From positions 468,914-532,913 of the forward strand of contig NZ_FPJW01000001.1 of the NCBI RefSeq assembly GCF_900119735.1: a DNA stretch of 64,000 bases, given 5' to 3'. The notes below the pieces were generated by a model. It worked only from the letters and a program-made list of their open reading frames with translations. It searched no databases and was not told where the DNA came from. Below, one piece after another: positions 18,083 to 27,964 of this stretch; positions within the stretch are counted from its first letter, which is position 1; each line of letters begins with the position of its first letter. The stretch is from Marinospirillum alkaliphilum DSM 21637. GTDB taxonomy: Bacteria; Pseudomonadota; Gammaproteobacteria; Pseudomonadales; Halomonadaceae. A program made the translations under genes and the position numbers.

Positions 18083-19318
18083 ATGGTCGACTCAACCATC
18101 ATTCTGCTGGGCGTCGTCATGTTCACCTTGGTCGTGGTTAGTCTCGTCCTGGTGATCCTGGCGGCCCGCAGCAAGCTTGTTAGCTCGGGTAACGTCACCA
18201 TTGAAATCAATGGTGATCCCAATCACACCATCGTTACTGCGGCGGGCGGCAAACTGCTGACCACCCTGGCAGCGAATGGCATTTTCCTGTCATCCGCTTG
18301 TGGCGGTGGTGGCTCTTGTGCCCAGTGTACCTGCCGGGTACTGGAAGGTGGCGGCTCGATTCTTCCGACCGAAGAATCTGCCTTCACCATGCGTGAGAAA
18401 AAAGAAGGCTGGCGCCTGTCTTGTCAGGTGCCGGTCAAGCAGGACATGAAAATCGAAGTGCACGAAGAAGTCTTCGGTGTGAAGAAGTGGACCTGCGAAG
18501 TGGTATCCAACCCCAACGTAGCCACCTTCATCAAGGAACTGACGCTGAAACTGCCGGAAGGCGAAAACGTCGAGTTCCGTGCCGGTGGTTATGTGCAGCT
18601 CGAGTGCCCGGCGCACACCGTTCATTACAAGGACTTCGACATTCAGGAAGAGTACCGTCCTGACTGGGACAAGTTCAATGTATGGAAGTATGTGTCCAAG
18701 TGCACTGAACCCACCATCCGTGCTTACTCCATGGCTAATTACCCGGAAGAGCGTGGTCTGGTGAAGTTCAACATCCGTATCGCTTCACCGCCGCCCGGTC
18801 GTGATGACCTGCCGCCCGGCATCATGTCGTCTTACGTCTTCAGTCTGAAGCCGGGTGACAAGATTGATGTGTACGGTCCTTTTGGTGAGTTCTTTGCCAA
18901 GGAAACCGATGCCGAAATGGTGTTTGTGGGTGGTGGTGCCGGTATGGCGCCGATGCGCTCGCACATTTTTGACCAGCTCAAGCGCCTGCACTCCAAGCGC
19001 AAGATCAGCTTCTGGTACGGTGCTCGTTCACTGCGCGAAGCCTTCTACGTGGAAGAGTTCGACAAGCTGGCTGAAGAAAATGAAAACTTCTCCTGGCACC
19101 TGGCCTTGTCTGATCCGCTGCCGGAAGACAACTGGACTGGCCCAACAGGCTTCATTCATAACGTGCTTTATGAAAACTACCTGAAGGACCACGTTGCACC
19201 AGAAGACTGCGAGTTCTACATGTGCGGACCGCCCATGATGAACGCTGCTGTCATCAAGCTGCTGGAAGACATGGGTGTTGAGCCTGAGAACATCCTGCTG
19301 GATGACTTCGGTGGCTAA
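18083..19318 (+). CDS. nqrF: Na+-translocating NADH:quinone reductase subunit F
   Basis: This 411-residue electron-input subunit has one N-terminal membrane helix, a 2Fe-2S ferredoxin domain ([16 protein letters not shown], about residues 71-86) and a ferredoxin-reductase module. The latter has the FAD motif RAYSMANYP and the NADH-binding [12 protein letters not shown]. It oxidises NADH and passes electrons into the pump. In Vibrio and Pseudomonas apbE usually follows; here nqrM follows after 97 bases. Confidence 0.96.
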   Translation: MVDSTIILLGVVMFTLVVVSLVLVILAARSKLVSSGNVTIEINGDPNHTIVTAAGGKLLTTLAANGIFLSSACGGGGSCAQCTCRVLEGGGSILPTEESAFTMREKKEGWRLSCQVPVKQDMKIEVHEEVFGVKKWTCEVVSNPNVATFIKELTLKLPEGENVEFRAGGYVQLECPAHTVHYKDFDIQEEYRPDWDKFNVWKYVSKCTEPTIRAYSMANYPEERGLVKFNIRIASPPPGRDDLPPGIMSSYVFSLKPGDKIDVYGPFGEFFAKETDAEMVFVGGGAGMAPMRSHIFDQLKRLHSKRKISFWYGARSLREAFYVEEFDKLAEENENFSWHLALSDPLPEDNWTGPTGFIHNVLYENYLKDHVAPEDCEFYMCGPPMMNAAVIKLLEDMGVEPENILLDDFGG

Positions 19319-19415
19319 TGCAACAGACTGACAGTTTCAATTCACGGAATTGTTAGACGCATGGGGTTGTCTCTTAACCAGAGGCAACCCTTTGTTCTTT
19401 TTAACGAGGTCAACA

Positions 19416-19658
19416 ATGCAAACCTTCTTTTTAACCCTGCTGGTGCTGGGCACCATTATCCTGATCATGTCGGTGGGTGTACTGATGGGGCGTAAACCGA
19501 TTGCCGGTTCCTGCGGTGGCATGAGTGCGCTGGGTATGGATACTGAATGCGATATCTGCGGTGGTAACAAGGACATCTGCGAAACCGAACAACAGAAAAA
19601 TCGCAAGGCGCGCAAGTCATCAGCAGCCGACCTGGCTTATGATGCAACGCGTAAATGA
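19416..19658 (+). CDS. nqrM: NqrM, Na+-NQR maturation factor
   Basis: This is an 80-residue protein of the DUF539 family. An N-terminal membrane helix (FFLTLLVLGTIILIMSVGVL) is followed by four conserved cysteines in GSCGG and TECDICGGNKDIC. NqrM is required for assembly of the iron centre formed by NqrD and NqrE. The start is ATG at 19416, seven bases after ACGAGG; the reading frame is open further upstream but lacks a ribosome site there. Confidence 0.92.
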   Translation: MQTFFLTLLVLGTIILIMSVGVLMGRKPIAGSCGGMSALGMDTECDICGGNKDICETEQQKNRKARKSSAADLAYDATRK

Positions 19659-19753
19659 TAACCTGCTTCCAAAGCCCTATTGCCCTTCAGTGACTGATTG
19701 GTCATCATAACGGCAATAACGAGGGTAAAATACTGAAATACAAGGGGTAGTGA

Positions 19754-21148
19754 ATGGCCGTTTATAACTATGACGTGATTGTGATCGGGACCGGACCTGC
19801 CGGGGAAGGCGCTGCCATGAATGCTGCCAAGCACGGCAAAAAGGTGGCTGTAGTGGAAGACCAGCGTTCAGTTGGTGGTAACTGTACCCACAAAGGCACC
19901 ATCCCATCCAAGGCGCTGCGTCATGCGGTCAAACAGATTATCCAGTTCAACACCAATCGCATGTTCCGTGACATTGGTGAGCCCCGTTGGTTCTCCTTTC
20001 CCAAGGTGCTGGAGCGCTCCAAGCGTGTGATCGAAAAGCAGGTGTCCCTGCGCACCGGTTTTTATGCCCGCAACCGTGCGGATGTGTTTTTTGGCAAGGC
20101 CCGCTTTGTTGATCCCCACACGGTGGAAGTGCGTGATTTCAACAGCGGCATCGAATTCCTGAAAGCCCAGAAGATCATCATTGCCACCGGCTCCAGCCCC
20201 TATCGTCCGGCAGACATCAACTTTGATCACCCGCGCATCTACTGCTCCGACTCCATCCTGGGCCTGTCCCACACTCCACGCTCCATCATCATTTATGGTG
20301 CCGGTGTCATCGGCTGTGAATATGCTTCCATTTTCAGCGGCCTGGGTGTGAAGGTCGATTTGATCGACAACCGTGATCGTCTGTTGTCTTTCCTGGATGA
20401 TGAGATTTCTGATGGCCTCAGCTACCACCTGCGCAACAATGGGGTGCTGATTCGCCACAACGAAGAATATGAAAAGGTTGAAGTGGTTGAGCAGGGTGTG
20501 GCGCTGCACCTGAAAAGCGGCAAGAAGCTCAAGGCCGATGCCTTCATGTGGTGTAATGGCCGTACCGGTAACACCGCGGATCTGGGCCTGGAAAACATCG
20601 GTCTGGAAGCCAATTCCCGCGGTCAGTTGCAGGTGGATGACCACTATCGCACCGCCATTCCGCACATTTATGCAGCGGGTGATGTGATCGGCTGGCCCAG
20701 CCTGGCTTCAGCGTCTTATGACCAAGGGCGTTCTGCGGCAGCTGACTTCCTGGAAGAACCGGATTTCCGCTTCATTGATGACGTGCCCACCGGCATCTAC
20801 ACCATTCCTGAAATCAGCTCCATCGGTAAAACCGAGCGCGAACTGACCGAAGAAAAAATTCCCTATGAAGTTGGGCAGGCTTTCTTCCGCACCCTGGCCC
20901 GTGCCCAGATCACCGGTGAACCAGTGGGCATGCTGAAAATCCTGTTCCACCGCGAAACTCTGGAAATCCTGGGTATCCACTGCTTTGGTGACCAGGCCTC
21001 GGAAATTGTGCACATCGGTCAGGCTGTAATGGCACAGAAGGGTGGTGGTAACACCCTCAAATACTTCATCAACACCACCTTCAACTACCCAACCATGGCT
21101 GAGGCTTATCGCGTAGCAGCCATCAACGGCCTGAACCGGGTGTTCTGA
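19754..21148 (+). CDS. sth: Soluble pyridine nucleotide transhydrogenase
   Basis: This 464-residue FAD-dependent enzyme belongs to the dihydrolipoamide dehydrogenase fold group. It interconverts NADPH + NAD+ and NADP+ + NADH. The FAD motif [19 protein letters not shown] is near the start. The redox-site segment reads [17 protein letters not shown]: one cysteine only, as in true Sth, where the disulfide of lipoamide dehydrogenases is lost. [16 protein letters not shown] is the NAD(P) motif. It follows nqrM, as in Pseudomonas, and ends at its own terminator. Confidence 0.94.
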   Translation: MAVYNYDVIVIGTGPAGEGAAMNAAKHGKKVAVVEDQRSVGGNCTHKGTIPSKALRHAVKQIIQFNTNRMFRDIGEPRWFSFPKVLERSKRVIEKQVSLRTGFYARNRADVFFGKARFVDPHTVEVRDFNSGIEFLKAQKIIIATGSSPYRPADINFDHPRIYCSDSILGLSHTPRSIIIYGAGVIGCEYASIFSGLGVKVDLIDNRDRLLSFLDDEISDGLSYHLRNNGVLIRHNEEYEKVEVVEQGVALHLKSGKKLKADAFMWCNGRTGNTADLGLENIGLEANSRGQLQVDDHYRTAIPHIYAAGDVIGWPSLASASYDQGRSAAADFLEEPDFRFIDDVPTGIYTIPEISSIGKTERELTEEKIPYEVGQAFFRTLARAQITGEPVGMLKILFHRETLEILGIHCFGDQASEIVHIGQAVMAQKGGGNTLKYFINTTFNYPTMAEAYRVAAINGLNRVF

Positions 21149-21182
21149 CCTGCGTTCAACATGTAAGTGAAAGCTTTGCTGA

Positions 21183-21209
21183 GCCGGGGGGAAACCTCCG
21201 GCTTTTTTT
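21183..21209 (+). terminator. Intrinsic terminator of sth
   Basis: An 8-bp stem (GCCGGGGG at 21183-21190 with CCTCCGGC at 21195-21202, one G-T pair) closes a GAAA tetraloop and is followed by seven T residues. Confidence 0.85.
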
Positions 21210-21231
21210 ATGGGTGCGCCAGGCACGGTGC

Positions 21232-21281
21232 GTAGTGTTGACCAGGACCCCTAGTGTTGACAAGGCCCCCAGGTGTTGGCC
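21232..21281. repeat. Three imperfect tandem copies of a roughly 19-21 base unit
   Basis: GTGTTGACCAGGACCCC, GTGTTGACAAGGCCCCC and GTGTTGGCCAG follow one another directly in the gap between the convergent sth and tus-like genes. Three units without spacers do not make a CRISPR array. Function is unknown; decayed tandem duplication is the simplest reading. Confidence 0.5.
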
Positions 21282-21326
21282 AGAACCAGTATGCCTGCAA
21301 CCTGTCCACCGTTAATACGAACAAGG

Positions 21327-22196
21327 TTATTGGCTGTATCGATAAACCCGAATGCTGGGCAGGAAAGGCGTGTCATCCAGGCGGTTGTCTGAGCGCACGG
21401 CACGCTGGCGTTTTTCTGGTGGTTCACTGGACGGGATGTTGAAGGGGGGGAGTTTGCCATCCGGTGATAACACAAACAGCGGCATGGCGGCATTGATGGC
21501 TTTACGATCCGGCAGGCCAGGTAACTGATCTTTGAAAAACAGATTGGCGCGCATCAAAGGAGCCTGGGTCTGCACCTGCGCCAAGGGCTCATCCAGCGGC
21601 AGTGCAGCCAGTTTTTTCAGCTGAATCTGGATATGGGGCGCTTCAGTATTCATCTGCAGCAGGCGGTATTCGGCTTCTTTGCGGCTGATGCGGCGAATAC
21701 TGCGGCCACTGGTGTACCAACTGAAACGGATTTGCTCCAGTGCTGTCTCACATCCCGGTATCTGTCGCCAGCTCTGTTTCAGGTGCAGTCTTGCCAGGCC
21801 TTCATCGGTCAGGTGGGCATGCAGGGCTCGATGACGAGCAGCCAGGCGTTCACGGGCTTCGGGTAGCTCATCGGGGCTTTCCCGGCGAATGGCTTCAATG
21901 GCGCGGGAAAAGGTGACCTTGCAGTAGTTCACACTGCCCAGTTGATCCCAGATCACCGGATCACAGGCCACCAGCCCCGGATAACTGCGCGTGGCGCGAC
22001 CATCCTGCCCATCCAGATACCAGAGATCCTGCAGGCTGTGATGCAGGCTACGGCGGCTGTCTTCTTCTGTCTGACAGCCAAGCATCCAGCAAGCAGGCTG
22101 TGCTTCATCCAGCAGATCAGACAGGGTTTCGAGGCTGTTCACCAGCATCTCGAAACAGCTGTCCAGCTGGGACAGAAGACGATAGTGTGTGTTCAT
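21327..22196 (-). CDS. tus: Replication terminus site-binding protein, Tus-like
   Basis: This 289-residue basic protein resembles E. coli Tus (309 residues), which binds Ter sites and blocks replication forks from one side. Matching landmarks are the N-terminal helix YRLLSQLDSCFEML, the core strand IRFSWYTSGRSIRRIS (compare LRFGWANKHIIKNL in Tus), and a C-terminal end in PSIRVYRYSQ (compare PRLHLYVAD). RALHAHL (residues 123-129) aligns with FEWVHRHL, placing His126 where Tus has His144, the residue that traps the flipped cytosine. The alignment was made by eye from memory. It diverges from lolC. A TTGTAA core lies just upstream of its start. Confidence 0.65.
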   Translation of the reverse strand: MNTHYRLLSQLDSCFEMLVNSLETLSDLLDEAQPACWMLGCQTEEDSRRSLHHSLQDLWYLDGQDGRATRSYPGLVACDPVIWDQLGSVNYCKVTFSRAIEAIRRESPDELPEARERLAARHRALHAHLTDEGLARLHLKQSWRQIPGCETALEQIRFSWYTSGRSIRRISRKEAEYRLLQMNTEAPHIQIQLKKLAALPLDEPLAQVQTQAPLMRANLFFKDQLPGLPDRKAINAAMPLFVLSPDGKLPPFNIPSSEPPEKRQRAVRSDNRLDDTPFLPSIRVYRYSQ

Positions 22197-22246
22197 GTTT
22201 TTCCCTTACAATGAGCGACTTCACATCTTAAGGAAGCTGGTCTTAC

Positions 22247-23485
22247 ATGGCATCAATACCACTGCTGATCGGACTGCGTTACACCCGCGCCAAGCGCAGA
22301 AACCATTTTATATCCTTTATCTCCCTCACATCCATGCTGGGCATGACCCTGGGTGTGGCAGTGCTGATTTTAGTTCTGTCGGTGATGAACGGTTTTGACC
22401 GGGAACTGCGGCAGCGCATTCTTGGTATGGTGCCTCATCTTGCCATCAAAAACTATCAGGACTTTTCCAACTGGCCGGATATTGCCGAGCGCTTGCAGCA
22501 GTATCCCGGTGTTCAGGGGGCTGCACCGTTTATCAATACCCAGGGCATGCTGATGCATCGGGGCAATCATCGCGGTGCACTGGTGTCCGGCATTCTGCCA
22601 GAGTGGGAAGGCCAGGTGTCGATCATCGGCAACCACCTGCGTGGTGTGCAACTGGATGATCTGCAGCCGGGTGAATACGGCATCATCATTGGTGATCTAC
22701 TGGCGCGTTTCCTACGTGTGTCACTGGGTGATCAGGTGACGCTGCTGCTGCCGGAGGCCTCCATCACCCCGGCCGGTGTTTTTCCACGCCTGAAGCGCTT
22801 CACGGTGCTGGGTACCTTCAGTGTCGGGGCGGAGCTGGATGGCAATCTGGCGTATGTGCACCTGCAGGACATGCAAACCCTGATGCGTATGGGCGATGGC
22901 ATTGAAGGCATTCGACTGCAGCTGGATGACCTGTTCCAGGCGCCCCGCATCACCCGTGAACTGGTCAACCAGTTGGGGCATCCCTATCGGGGGCAGGACT
23001 GGACCCAGACGCAGGGCAACCTGTTTCAGGCCATCCAGATGGAAAAACGCATGATCGGTCTGCTGTTGATGATCATTGTGGCGGTGGCAGCCTTCAACAT
23101 TGTTTCCACGCTGGTGATGGTGGTGACTGACAAACAGTCCGACATTGCCATCCTGCGCACCTTGGGTGCCAGCCCGGCCACCATCATGGGAATCTTTATG
23201 GTGCAGGGGCTGACCATCGGTGTGGTGGGCACGGTGGTCGGGGTCCTACTGGGCATCATTCTGGCACTGAATGTCAGTGACCTGGTGTTGTGGATTGAAG
23301 GGCTGCTGGGTATTCAATTCCTCGATGCCAATGTTTACTTCATCAACTACCTGCCATCCGAGCTGCGCTTTGATGATGTGCGTTTCATTACGCTGGCGGC
23401 ATTACTGCTGAGCCTGCTGTCCACCCTTTACCCGGCCTGGCGAGCATCCCGTGTGCAACCGGCGGATGCCTTGCGTCATGACTGA
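22247..23485 (+). CDS. lolC: Lipoprotein-releasing ABC transporter permease (LolC/LolE/LolF family)
   Basis: This 412-residue inner-membrane protein has one N-terminal helix (about residues 24-46), a large periplasmic domain and three C-terminal helices of the FtsX fold. With LolD it extracts outer-membrane lipoproteins and passes them to Lol[18 protein letters not shown] after helix 1 and [19 protein letters not shown] near helix 3 are family hallmarks. Most gammaproteobacteria encode lolC-lolD-lolE; here one permease is followed by lolD, and the next genes are unrelated. That suggests a homodimeric LolF-type system or a second permease elsewhere. Confidence 0.9.
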   Translation: MASIPLLIGLRYTRAKRRNHFISFISLTSMLGMTLGVAVLILVLSVMNGFDRELRQRILGMVPHLAIKNYQDFSNWPDIAERLQQYPGVQGAAPFINTQGMLMHRGNHRGALVSGILPEWEGQVSIIGNHLRGVQLDDLQPGEYGIIIGDLLARFLRVSLGDQVTLLLPEASITPAGVFPRLKRFTVLGTFSVGAELDGNLAYVHLQDMQTLMRMGDGIEGIRLQLDDLFQAPRITRELVNQLGHPYRGQDWTQTQGNLFQAIQMEKRMIGLLLMIIVAVAAFNIVSTLVMVVTDKQSDIAILRTLGASPATIMGIFMVQGLTIGVVGTVVGVLLGIILALNVSDLVLWIEGLLGIQFLDANVYFINYLPSELRFDDVRFITLAALLLSLLSTLYPAWRASRVQPADALRHD

Positions 23486-23501
23486 ACAGGGAAACAACAA
23501 G

Positions 23502-24194
23502 ATGAATCAGGCAGTACTGCGCTGTCAGGCGCTGAAAAAAATCTATACCGAAGGCCCGCAGGATGTTGAGGTGCTGGCAGGCATTGACCTGGACATTCAC
23601 CCAGGTGACCGGCTGGCGATCATTGGCAGTTCCGGCTCTGGCAAAACCACCCTGTTAAACCTGCTGGGTGGGCTGGATCTGCCCAGTGAAGGGCGGGTGG
23701 AGCTGGCGGGTAAAAGTTATGCTGATCTGAGCGAAAAGCAGCGAGGCTTCCTGCGTAATCGTCATCTGGGATTTGTGTACCAGTTTCACCACCTGCTGGC
23801 TGAATTCACCGCACTGGAAAATGCCGCCATGCCACTGTTGTTGCGGGGTGAAACCATGGACAAGGCCAAAGCCAGTGCCATGAAACTGCTGGAACGGGTC
23901 AATCTGGCACACCGGGCGGATCACAAACCGGCAGAACTTTCCGGTGGTGAACGCCAGCGTGTGGCACTGGCCCGCGCATTGGTCGGAGAACCCGGCTGTG
24001 TGCTGCTGGATGAACCCACCGGCAACCTCGACCAGCACACTGCAGCCCAGGTACAGGACATGATCCGCGAACTGGCAGAAAACTCCGGCACCGCCTTTGT
24101 CATCGTCACTCACGACCCTAAATTAGCCATGCAACAAAGCCGCATCCTGCGGCTGGATGATGGCCGGCTGGTGGAAGAACATCAGCCGGGGTGA
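23502..24194 (+). CDS. lolD: Lipoprotein-releasing system ATPase LolD
   Basis: This 230-residue ABC ATPase energises lipoprotein release. Walker A is [19 protein letters not shown], the Q-loop segment is [21 protein letters not shown] (LolD-specific FHHLL), the signature is [15 protein letters not shown], and Walker B is [13 protein letters not shown] chose ATG at 23502, nine bases after AGGGA, because MNQAVLRC aligns with the E. coli start MNKILLQC. ATG at 23478, overlapping the lolC stop, is the alternative. Confidence 0.95.
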   Translation: MNQAVLRCQALKKIYTEGPQDVEVLAGIDLDIHPGDRLAIIGSSGSGKTTLLNLLGGLDLPSEGRVELAGKSYADLSEKQRGFLRNRHLGFVYQFHHLLAEFTALENAAMPLLLRGETMDKAKASAMKLLERVNLAHRADHKPAELSGGERQRVALARALVGEPGCVLLDEPTGNLDQHTAAQVQDMIRELAENSGTAFVIVTHDPKLAMQQSRILRLDDGRLVEEHQPG

Positions 24195-24200
24195 TGCCTC

Positions 24201-24740
24201 TTACTGATCTTTTGGCGGTGGTGGTGGCAGGCGTTTGTATTGTCGGCGATTCCAGAGGGAAGAGACATGCCAGCGCCAGATCAGTCGCACGGCAATATTG
24301 GCCAGCAGGGAGGCTGTTGCTCCCACCACCACACAACCCAGTAGCAGGGGTTTCCAGACGTGGGTGAACTGGGCAGAGATCCAGTCCAGCATGCCTTCCG
24401 CGGGGCGGGGATGAACGGGCATGTCCAGCATCCAGGCACCCAATAGATAACAGACATAAAGCATGGCAGGCATGGTGATGGGATTACTGATCCAGACCAT
24501 GCCCACAGAAATGGGCAAGTTCACTCGGAACAAAATGGCCAGCAGGGCAGCAGGCAGCATCTGAAAAGGCATCGGCATAAAAGCAAAAAACAACCCAATG
24601 CTGAAAGCGCCCGCCACGGAGTTGCGGGTCAAGGTCCATAGCCCCGGATCACCCAGATGACTGGCGATGAAACCGAGGGATTTCTGTTGGCGGAGTTTTT
24701 CAGGCTTGGGCAAATAGCGCTTGATAAACTTGCGGGGCAT
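24201..24740 (-). CDS. DUF2062 membrane protein
   Basis: This 179-residue protein starts MPRKFIKRYLPKPEKLRQQK and has the DUF2062 core with three to four hydrophobic segments, including SVAGAFSIGLFFAFMPMPFQ and the conserved ISNPITMPAMLY. A proline-rich tail (LPPPPPKDQ) ends it. The role of the family is not established; it is common beside lolD and comEC in Pseudomonas-like genomes. It converges with lolD (6-base gap) and diverges from comEC. The start was set at the Met beginning the conserved domain rather than at upstream in-frame codons. Confidence 0.82.
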   Translation of the reverse strand: MPRKFIKRYLPKPEKLRQQKSLGFIASHLGDPGLWTLTRNSVAGAFSIGLFFAFMPMPFQMLPAALLAILFRVNLPISVGMVWISNPITMPAMLYVCYLLGAWMLDMPVHPRPAEGMLDWISAQFTHVWKPLLLGCVVVGATASLLANIAVRLIWRWHVSSLWNRRQYKRLPPPPPKDQ

Positions 24741-24820
24741 GATCTGTGCCAGTACCTCTTCAAAAAGTGCGCGTATTATGACTGTAACGGAAGCAATGAC
24801 CAAGCAGGGAGGCGCACATT

Positions 24821-27241
24821 TTGACAGGGACTGTCCGCTTATTGTTCGACCGATTTTTAAAACCTCAGCCGACCTGGCGTCTTCCACTGGCGGCAAGCGG
24901 GCTGCTGACAGGTATCCTGCTGGCTTTATGCTTGTCTGCCTGGCCACCGGTTGAACTGCTGATCCTGCTGCTGTTGGTGCAGCTTCGCCTGCTGCGGTTG
25001 CAATTTCATGGCATTGCCGCATTTCTGTTCGGGTTTTGCTGGTTGTTGCTGTTTCTGGCCTGGCGCATGGATCTGGCGGTGAATCGGGCGGATACCCAGG
25101 GCACGGCAGTCATCACGGCGCAGGTGCTGGAAGTGAGACACTCGCCCGGTGGATTGGATTCACTGCTGGTCAAAATCCACCGCTGTGAGCGGGCCAGTGA
25201 CCTGCAAGCGAGTGGCCTGCAAAAGAGTGGCCTGCAGAAGAGCCCCCAGCCCTGCCAATTACGTGCTCCGGCCCGAATACGCCTGAACTGGTATGCACCG
25301 GCTGATCTGCCACAGCCCGGTGAAACCTGGCAATTGCAGGTGCGGCTGCGTCCGTTGCGATCCCTGAAAAACTTTGGTCAGCCGCCTTCCACCGGTTTGC
25401 ATCTGGCACAGGGTCTGGTTGCCAGGGGTTATGTGACACGCGATGCCAAGGTGCAACGCCTGCAAATCGCCAGTGGTTGGCAACAGGCACGCCAGTCACT
25501 GATTGATGCCATTCATTTCCAATATCAAGACCAGCATCAACCTCACTCACCTATCTTCAGTACACCCATCCCCAATCCCACCACCCTCAGTCAGGGGCAG
25601 CGTTTTCTGTTGGCACTGGGTCTGGGGGAGCGTCAGGCGCTGCTGCCGGAAGACTGGCAACTGCTGGAGCGTACCGGCACCATTCATTTGTGGGTGGTGT
25701 CTGGCCTGCATCTGGGCATGGTAGCCGGGGTGATGCTGTGGCTGGCTCGGCGCTTACGGGTGCCCTGGAGTCTGGCATTGGTGCTGGCAGGGGGGTGTGC
25801 CTGGGGTTATGCCCATCTGGCAGGCTGGGGCGTGGCTGCCGAGCGGGCGGGCATCATGCTGGTGTTCGGATTGCTGATACTCAGTGGCTGGCGGCAACTG
25901 GCACCCTGGACCGCCTTTGCACTGGCATTGCTGATCCTGTTGCTGATCAATCCGTTGCTGCCATTGACGCGTGGCTTCTGGTTATCCTTTGGTGCGGTGG
26001 CCATTCTGCTGGCTGGATCAAGAGGTTATCCGGCCATGCCGGGGTGGCTGGCGCTCATTCGGGTGCAATGGCTGATCACCCTGGGATTAACACCGCTGCT
26101 GATCTGGCAGGGCGCCTGGTTCAGTGTGTGGGCGCCACTGGTTAATCTGGTGGCGGTGCCGCTGGTCGGATTGGTGTTCCTGCCGCTGACACTGCTGGCT
26201 TTGTTGCTGCAATTCATCACCGGCTTCAGTCAGCCGCTGTTCTGGCTGGCCCAGTTGTTTGAATGGGCGGCTCTGGGGCTGATGTATGCTGCCCAGTTGC
26301 CGCAATGGCCCATTCATTACCCGATGTTTTTATGGATCGGGCTGCTGGCACTGCTGCCACCCGGTTTTCCGGGGCGTTCCCTGGCCTGGCTGGGGTTGCT
26401 GCTGGCATTTTTGCCACCACCGGTTAATCACCACCTGACAAAGCAGCAGGAACTGACCTGGCAGGTGCGGGTGCTGGATGTCGGGCAGGGCACCGCCGTA
26501 CTGGTGGAAAGTCAGGGACAAACCCTGCTGTACGACACCGGGCGAGGTTTTGCATCCGGTTGGGCTCCCGTGGTTCCTGCATTGCAACCCTGGCTGAAAC
26601 CTGCCGGGCTGGACTGGCTGGTGATCAGCCATGATGATCAGGATCACAGCGGTGGCCTGCCAGCCGTGCTGCGTCACTGGCCGGTTGAGCAACTGGTATA
26701 TGCAGAAGCACGCCGAGAAGTGCTGGATGTTAAAAGTCAGCAAATACACGACTGTAAAGCCGGTGATCACTGGCAAATGGGAGCACTGCAGGTGCTGGCG
26801 CTGTGGCCACCGCAATCGCCACAGGGGCGCATCAATAATGAAGACTCCTGTGTGTTGCTGATCACCGGACCTGGTGCCAGCCTGTTGTTAACCGGTGATG
26901 CCCGTACTCAGGAAGAAGCTTTTTTCAGCCAGGGTTTGCCACACCTTTTGCAAGATCAGCCTCTGACCCTGCTGGTCAGTGGCCACCACGGCAGCCGCAC
27001 CTCCACCGGGCAAGCCCTGCTGGATGCCACCCAACCGCGCTGGACGGTACACACCGCCGGTTGGCGCAATGCTTATGGCCATCCGCATCCAACGGTGGTG
27101 CAGCGCTTGCGGCAAAATCAAAGCATACAACTGGATACTGCAGATCAGGGTGCGGTGCACTTCAGTTTTTCACCGGAACAACAGCAGCTGCGCTGGTGGC
27201 GTCAGAAACATCGTCCTCTCTGGGAAGGGCTGGTAGAATAG
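24821..27241 (+). CDS. comEC: DNA internalization protein ComEC/Rec2
   Basis: This 806-residue inner-membrane protein forms the channel for single-stranded DNA uptake in natural transformation. An N-terminal soluble domain (about residues 40-200) precedes the competence domain with many helices (RTGTIHLWVVSGLHLGM). A C-terminal metallo-beta-lactamase domain has LDVGQGTAVLVE and the metal motif SHDDQDHSGG. The start is TTG at 24821, preceded at eight bases by a strong AGGGAGG site. The length is close to that of Pseudomonas ComA (about 740-800). Pilus and ComEA genes are not in this window. Confidence 0.93.
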   Translation: MTGTVRLLFDRFLKPQPTWRLPLAASGLLTGILLALCLSAWPPVELLILLLLVQLRLLRLQFHGIAAFLFGFCWLLLFLAWRMDLAVNRADTQGTAVITAQVLEVRHSPGGLDSLLVKIHRCERASDLQASGLQKSGLQKSPQPCQLRAPARIRLNWYAPADLPQPGETWQLQVRLRPLRSLKNFGQPPSTGLHLAQGLVARGYVTRDAKVQRLQIASGWQQARQSLIDAIHFQYQDQHQPHSPIFSTPIPNPTTLSQGQRFLLALGLGERQALLPEDWQLLERTGTIHLWVVSGLHLGMVAGVMLWLARRLRVPWSLALVLAGGCAWGYAHLAGWGVAAERAGIMLVFGLLILSGWRQLAPWTAFALALLILLLINPLLPLTRGFWLSFGAVAILLAGSRGYPAMPGWLALIRVQWLITLGLTPLLIWQGAWFSVWAPLVNLVAVPLVGLVFLPLTLLALLLQFITGFSQPLFWLAQLFEWAALGLMYAAQLPQWPIHYPMFLWIGLLALLPPGFPGRSLAWLGLLLAFLPPPVNHHLTKQQELTWQVRVLDVGQGTAVLVESQGQTLLYDTGRGFASGWAPVVPALQPWLKPAGLDWLVISHDDQDHSGGLPAVLRHWPVEQLVYAEARREVLDVKSQQIHDCKAGDHWQMGALQVLALWPPQSPQGRINNEDSCVLLITGPGASLLLTGDARTQEEAFFSQGLPHLLQDQPLTLLVSGHHGSRTSTGQALLDATQPRWTVHTAGWRNAYGHPHPTVVQRLRQNQSIQLDTADQGAVHFSFSPEQQQLRWWRQKHRPLWEGLVE

Positions 27242-27268
27242 CGCACGGATTTGATCTGGAGAAAGCGC

Positions 27269-27961
27269 GTGCTGGAGATACTCATTGCCGGTGGCTGGCT
27301 GATGCTGCCATTACTGCTCTGTTCCATTGTGGCCACGGCCATCGTGCTGGAGCGCCTGTGGGCCTTGCGTGCAGAACAGGTGGCCCCCCCCGGTCTGTTA
27401 CAGCAGACATTAACACAGAGCAGTCAGCAGCCTCTCAGCAGTGAACAACTGCAGCAACTGCGTGAAAACTCTTCACTCGGCCGCATTCTGGCAGCCGGGT
27501 TGGCTCGCCGTGAACAAGGCGCTGCCCGCATCCGCGAAGCCCTGCAAACAGCCGGTGCGCATGAAGTGCATCTGCTGGAGCGCTTTCTCAGTCCACTCGG
27601 TTCGATTGCGGCCATTACACCACTGCTGGGTCTGTTGGGCACAGTGGTCGGCATGATTGATGTGTTCCAGCAACTGGATCTGGCTGCCGGTAACGCCCAG
27701 CAACTGGCCGGTGGTATTTCGGTGGCATTGATCACCACGGCAGCCGGTCTCACCGTTGCCATTCCGGCACTGGTCATGCATCGCTATTTTCTGCGCCGGG
27801 TCAGTGACCTGGTGGTGGCTTTGGAAGAAGAGTCCCAGAAGCTGCTGGATCACCTCACGCCCAATGCCAACGCGGTGGCTGCAACACAGCCTCAATTACA
27901 CCTGCAACTGGATCAGGAGATCACTGACCCGGTGCAGGAAAACAGCAGCAGCTGGAACTGA
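27269..27961 (+). CDS. exbB: ExbB/TolQ family proton channel protein
   Basis: This 230-residue inner-membrane protein has three predicted helices: one at the N-terminus (GGWLMLPLLLCSIVATAIVLE) and two in the family core (PLLGLLGTVVGMIDVFQQL and GGISVALITTAAGLTVAIPAL). It couples proton flow to energising an outer-membrane partner. GTG at 27269 was chosen because TGGAGA lies seven bases upstream and the protein then starts as in Pseudomonas homologues. Paired with exbD next to lpxK and comEC, it is the MotA/TolQ/ExbB paralogue of unknown partner rather than a tonB- or tol-linked copy. Confidence 0.88.
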   Translation: MLEILIAGGWLMLPLLLCSIVATAIVLERLWALRAEQVAPPGLLQQTLTQSSQQPLSSEQLQQLRENSSLGRILAAGLARREQGAARIREALQTAGAHEVHLLERFLSPLGSIAAITPLLGLLGTVVGMIDVFQQLDLAAGNAQQLAGGISVALITTAAGLTVAIPALVMHRYFLRRVSDLVVALEEESQKLLDHLTPNANAVAATQPQLHLQLDQEITDPVQENSSSWN

Positions 27962-27964
27962 TCC

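Noticed and set aside
21232-21281. Possible CRISPR array
   Set aside because: The repeat units are directly adjacent, diverge from each other, and there are no spacers or cas genes.
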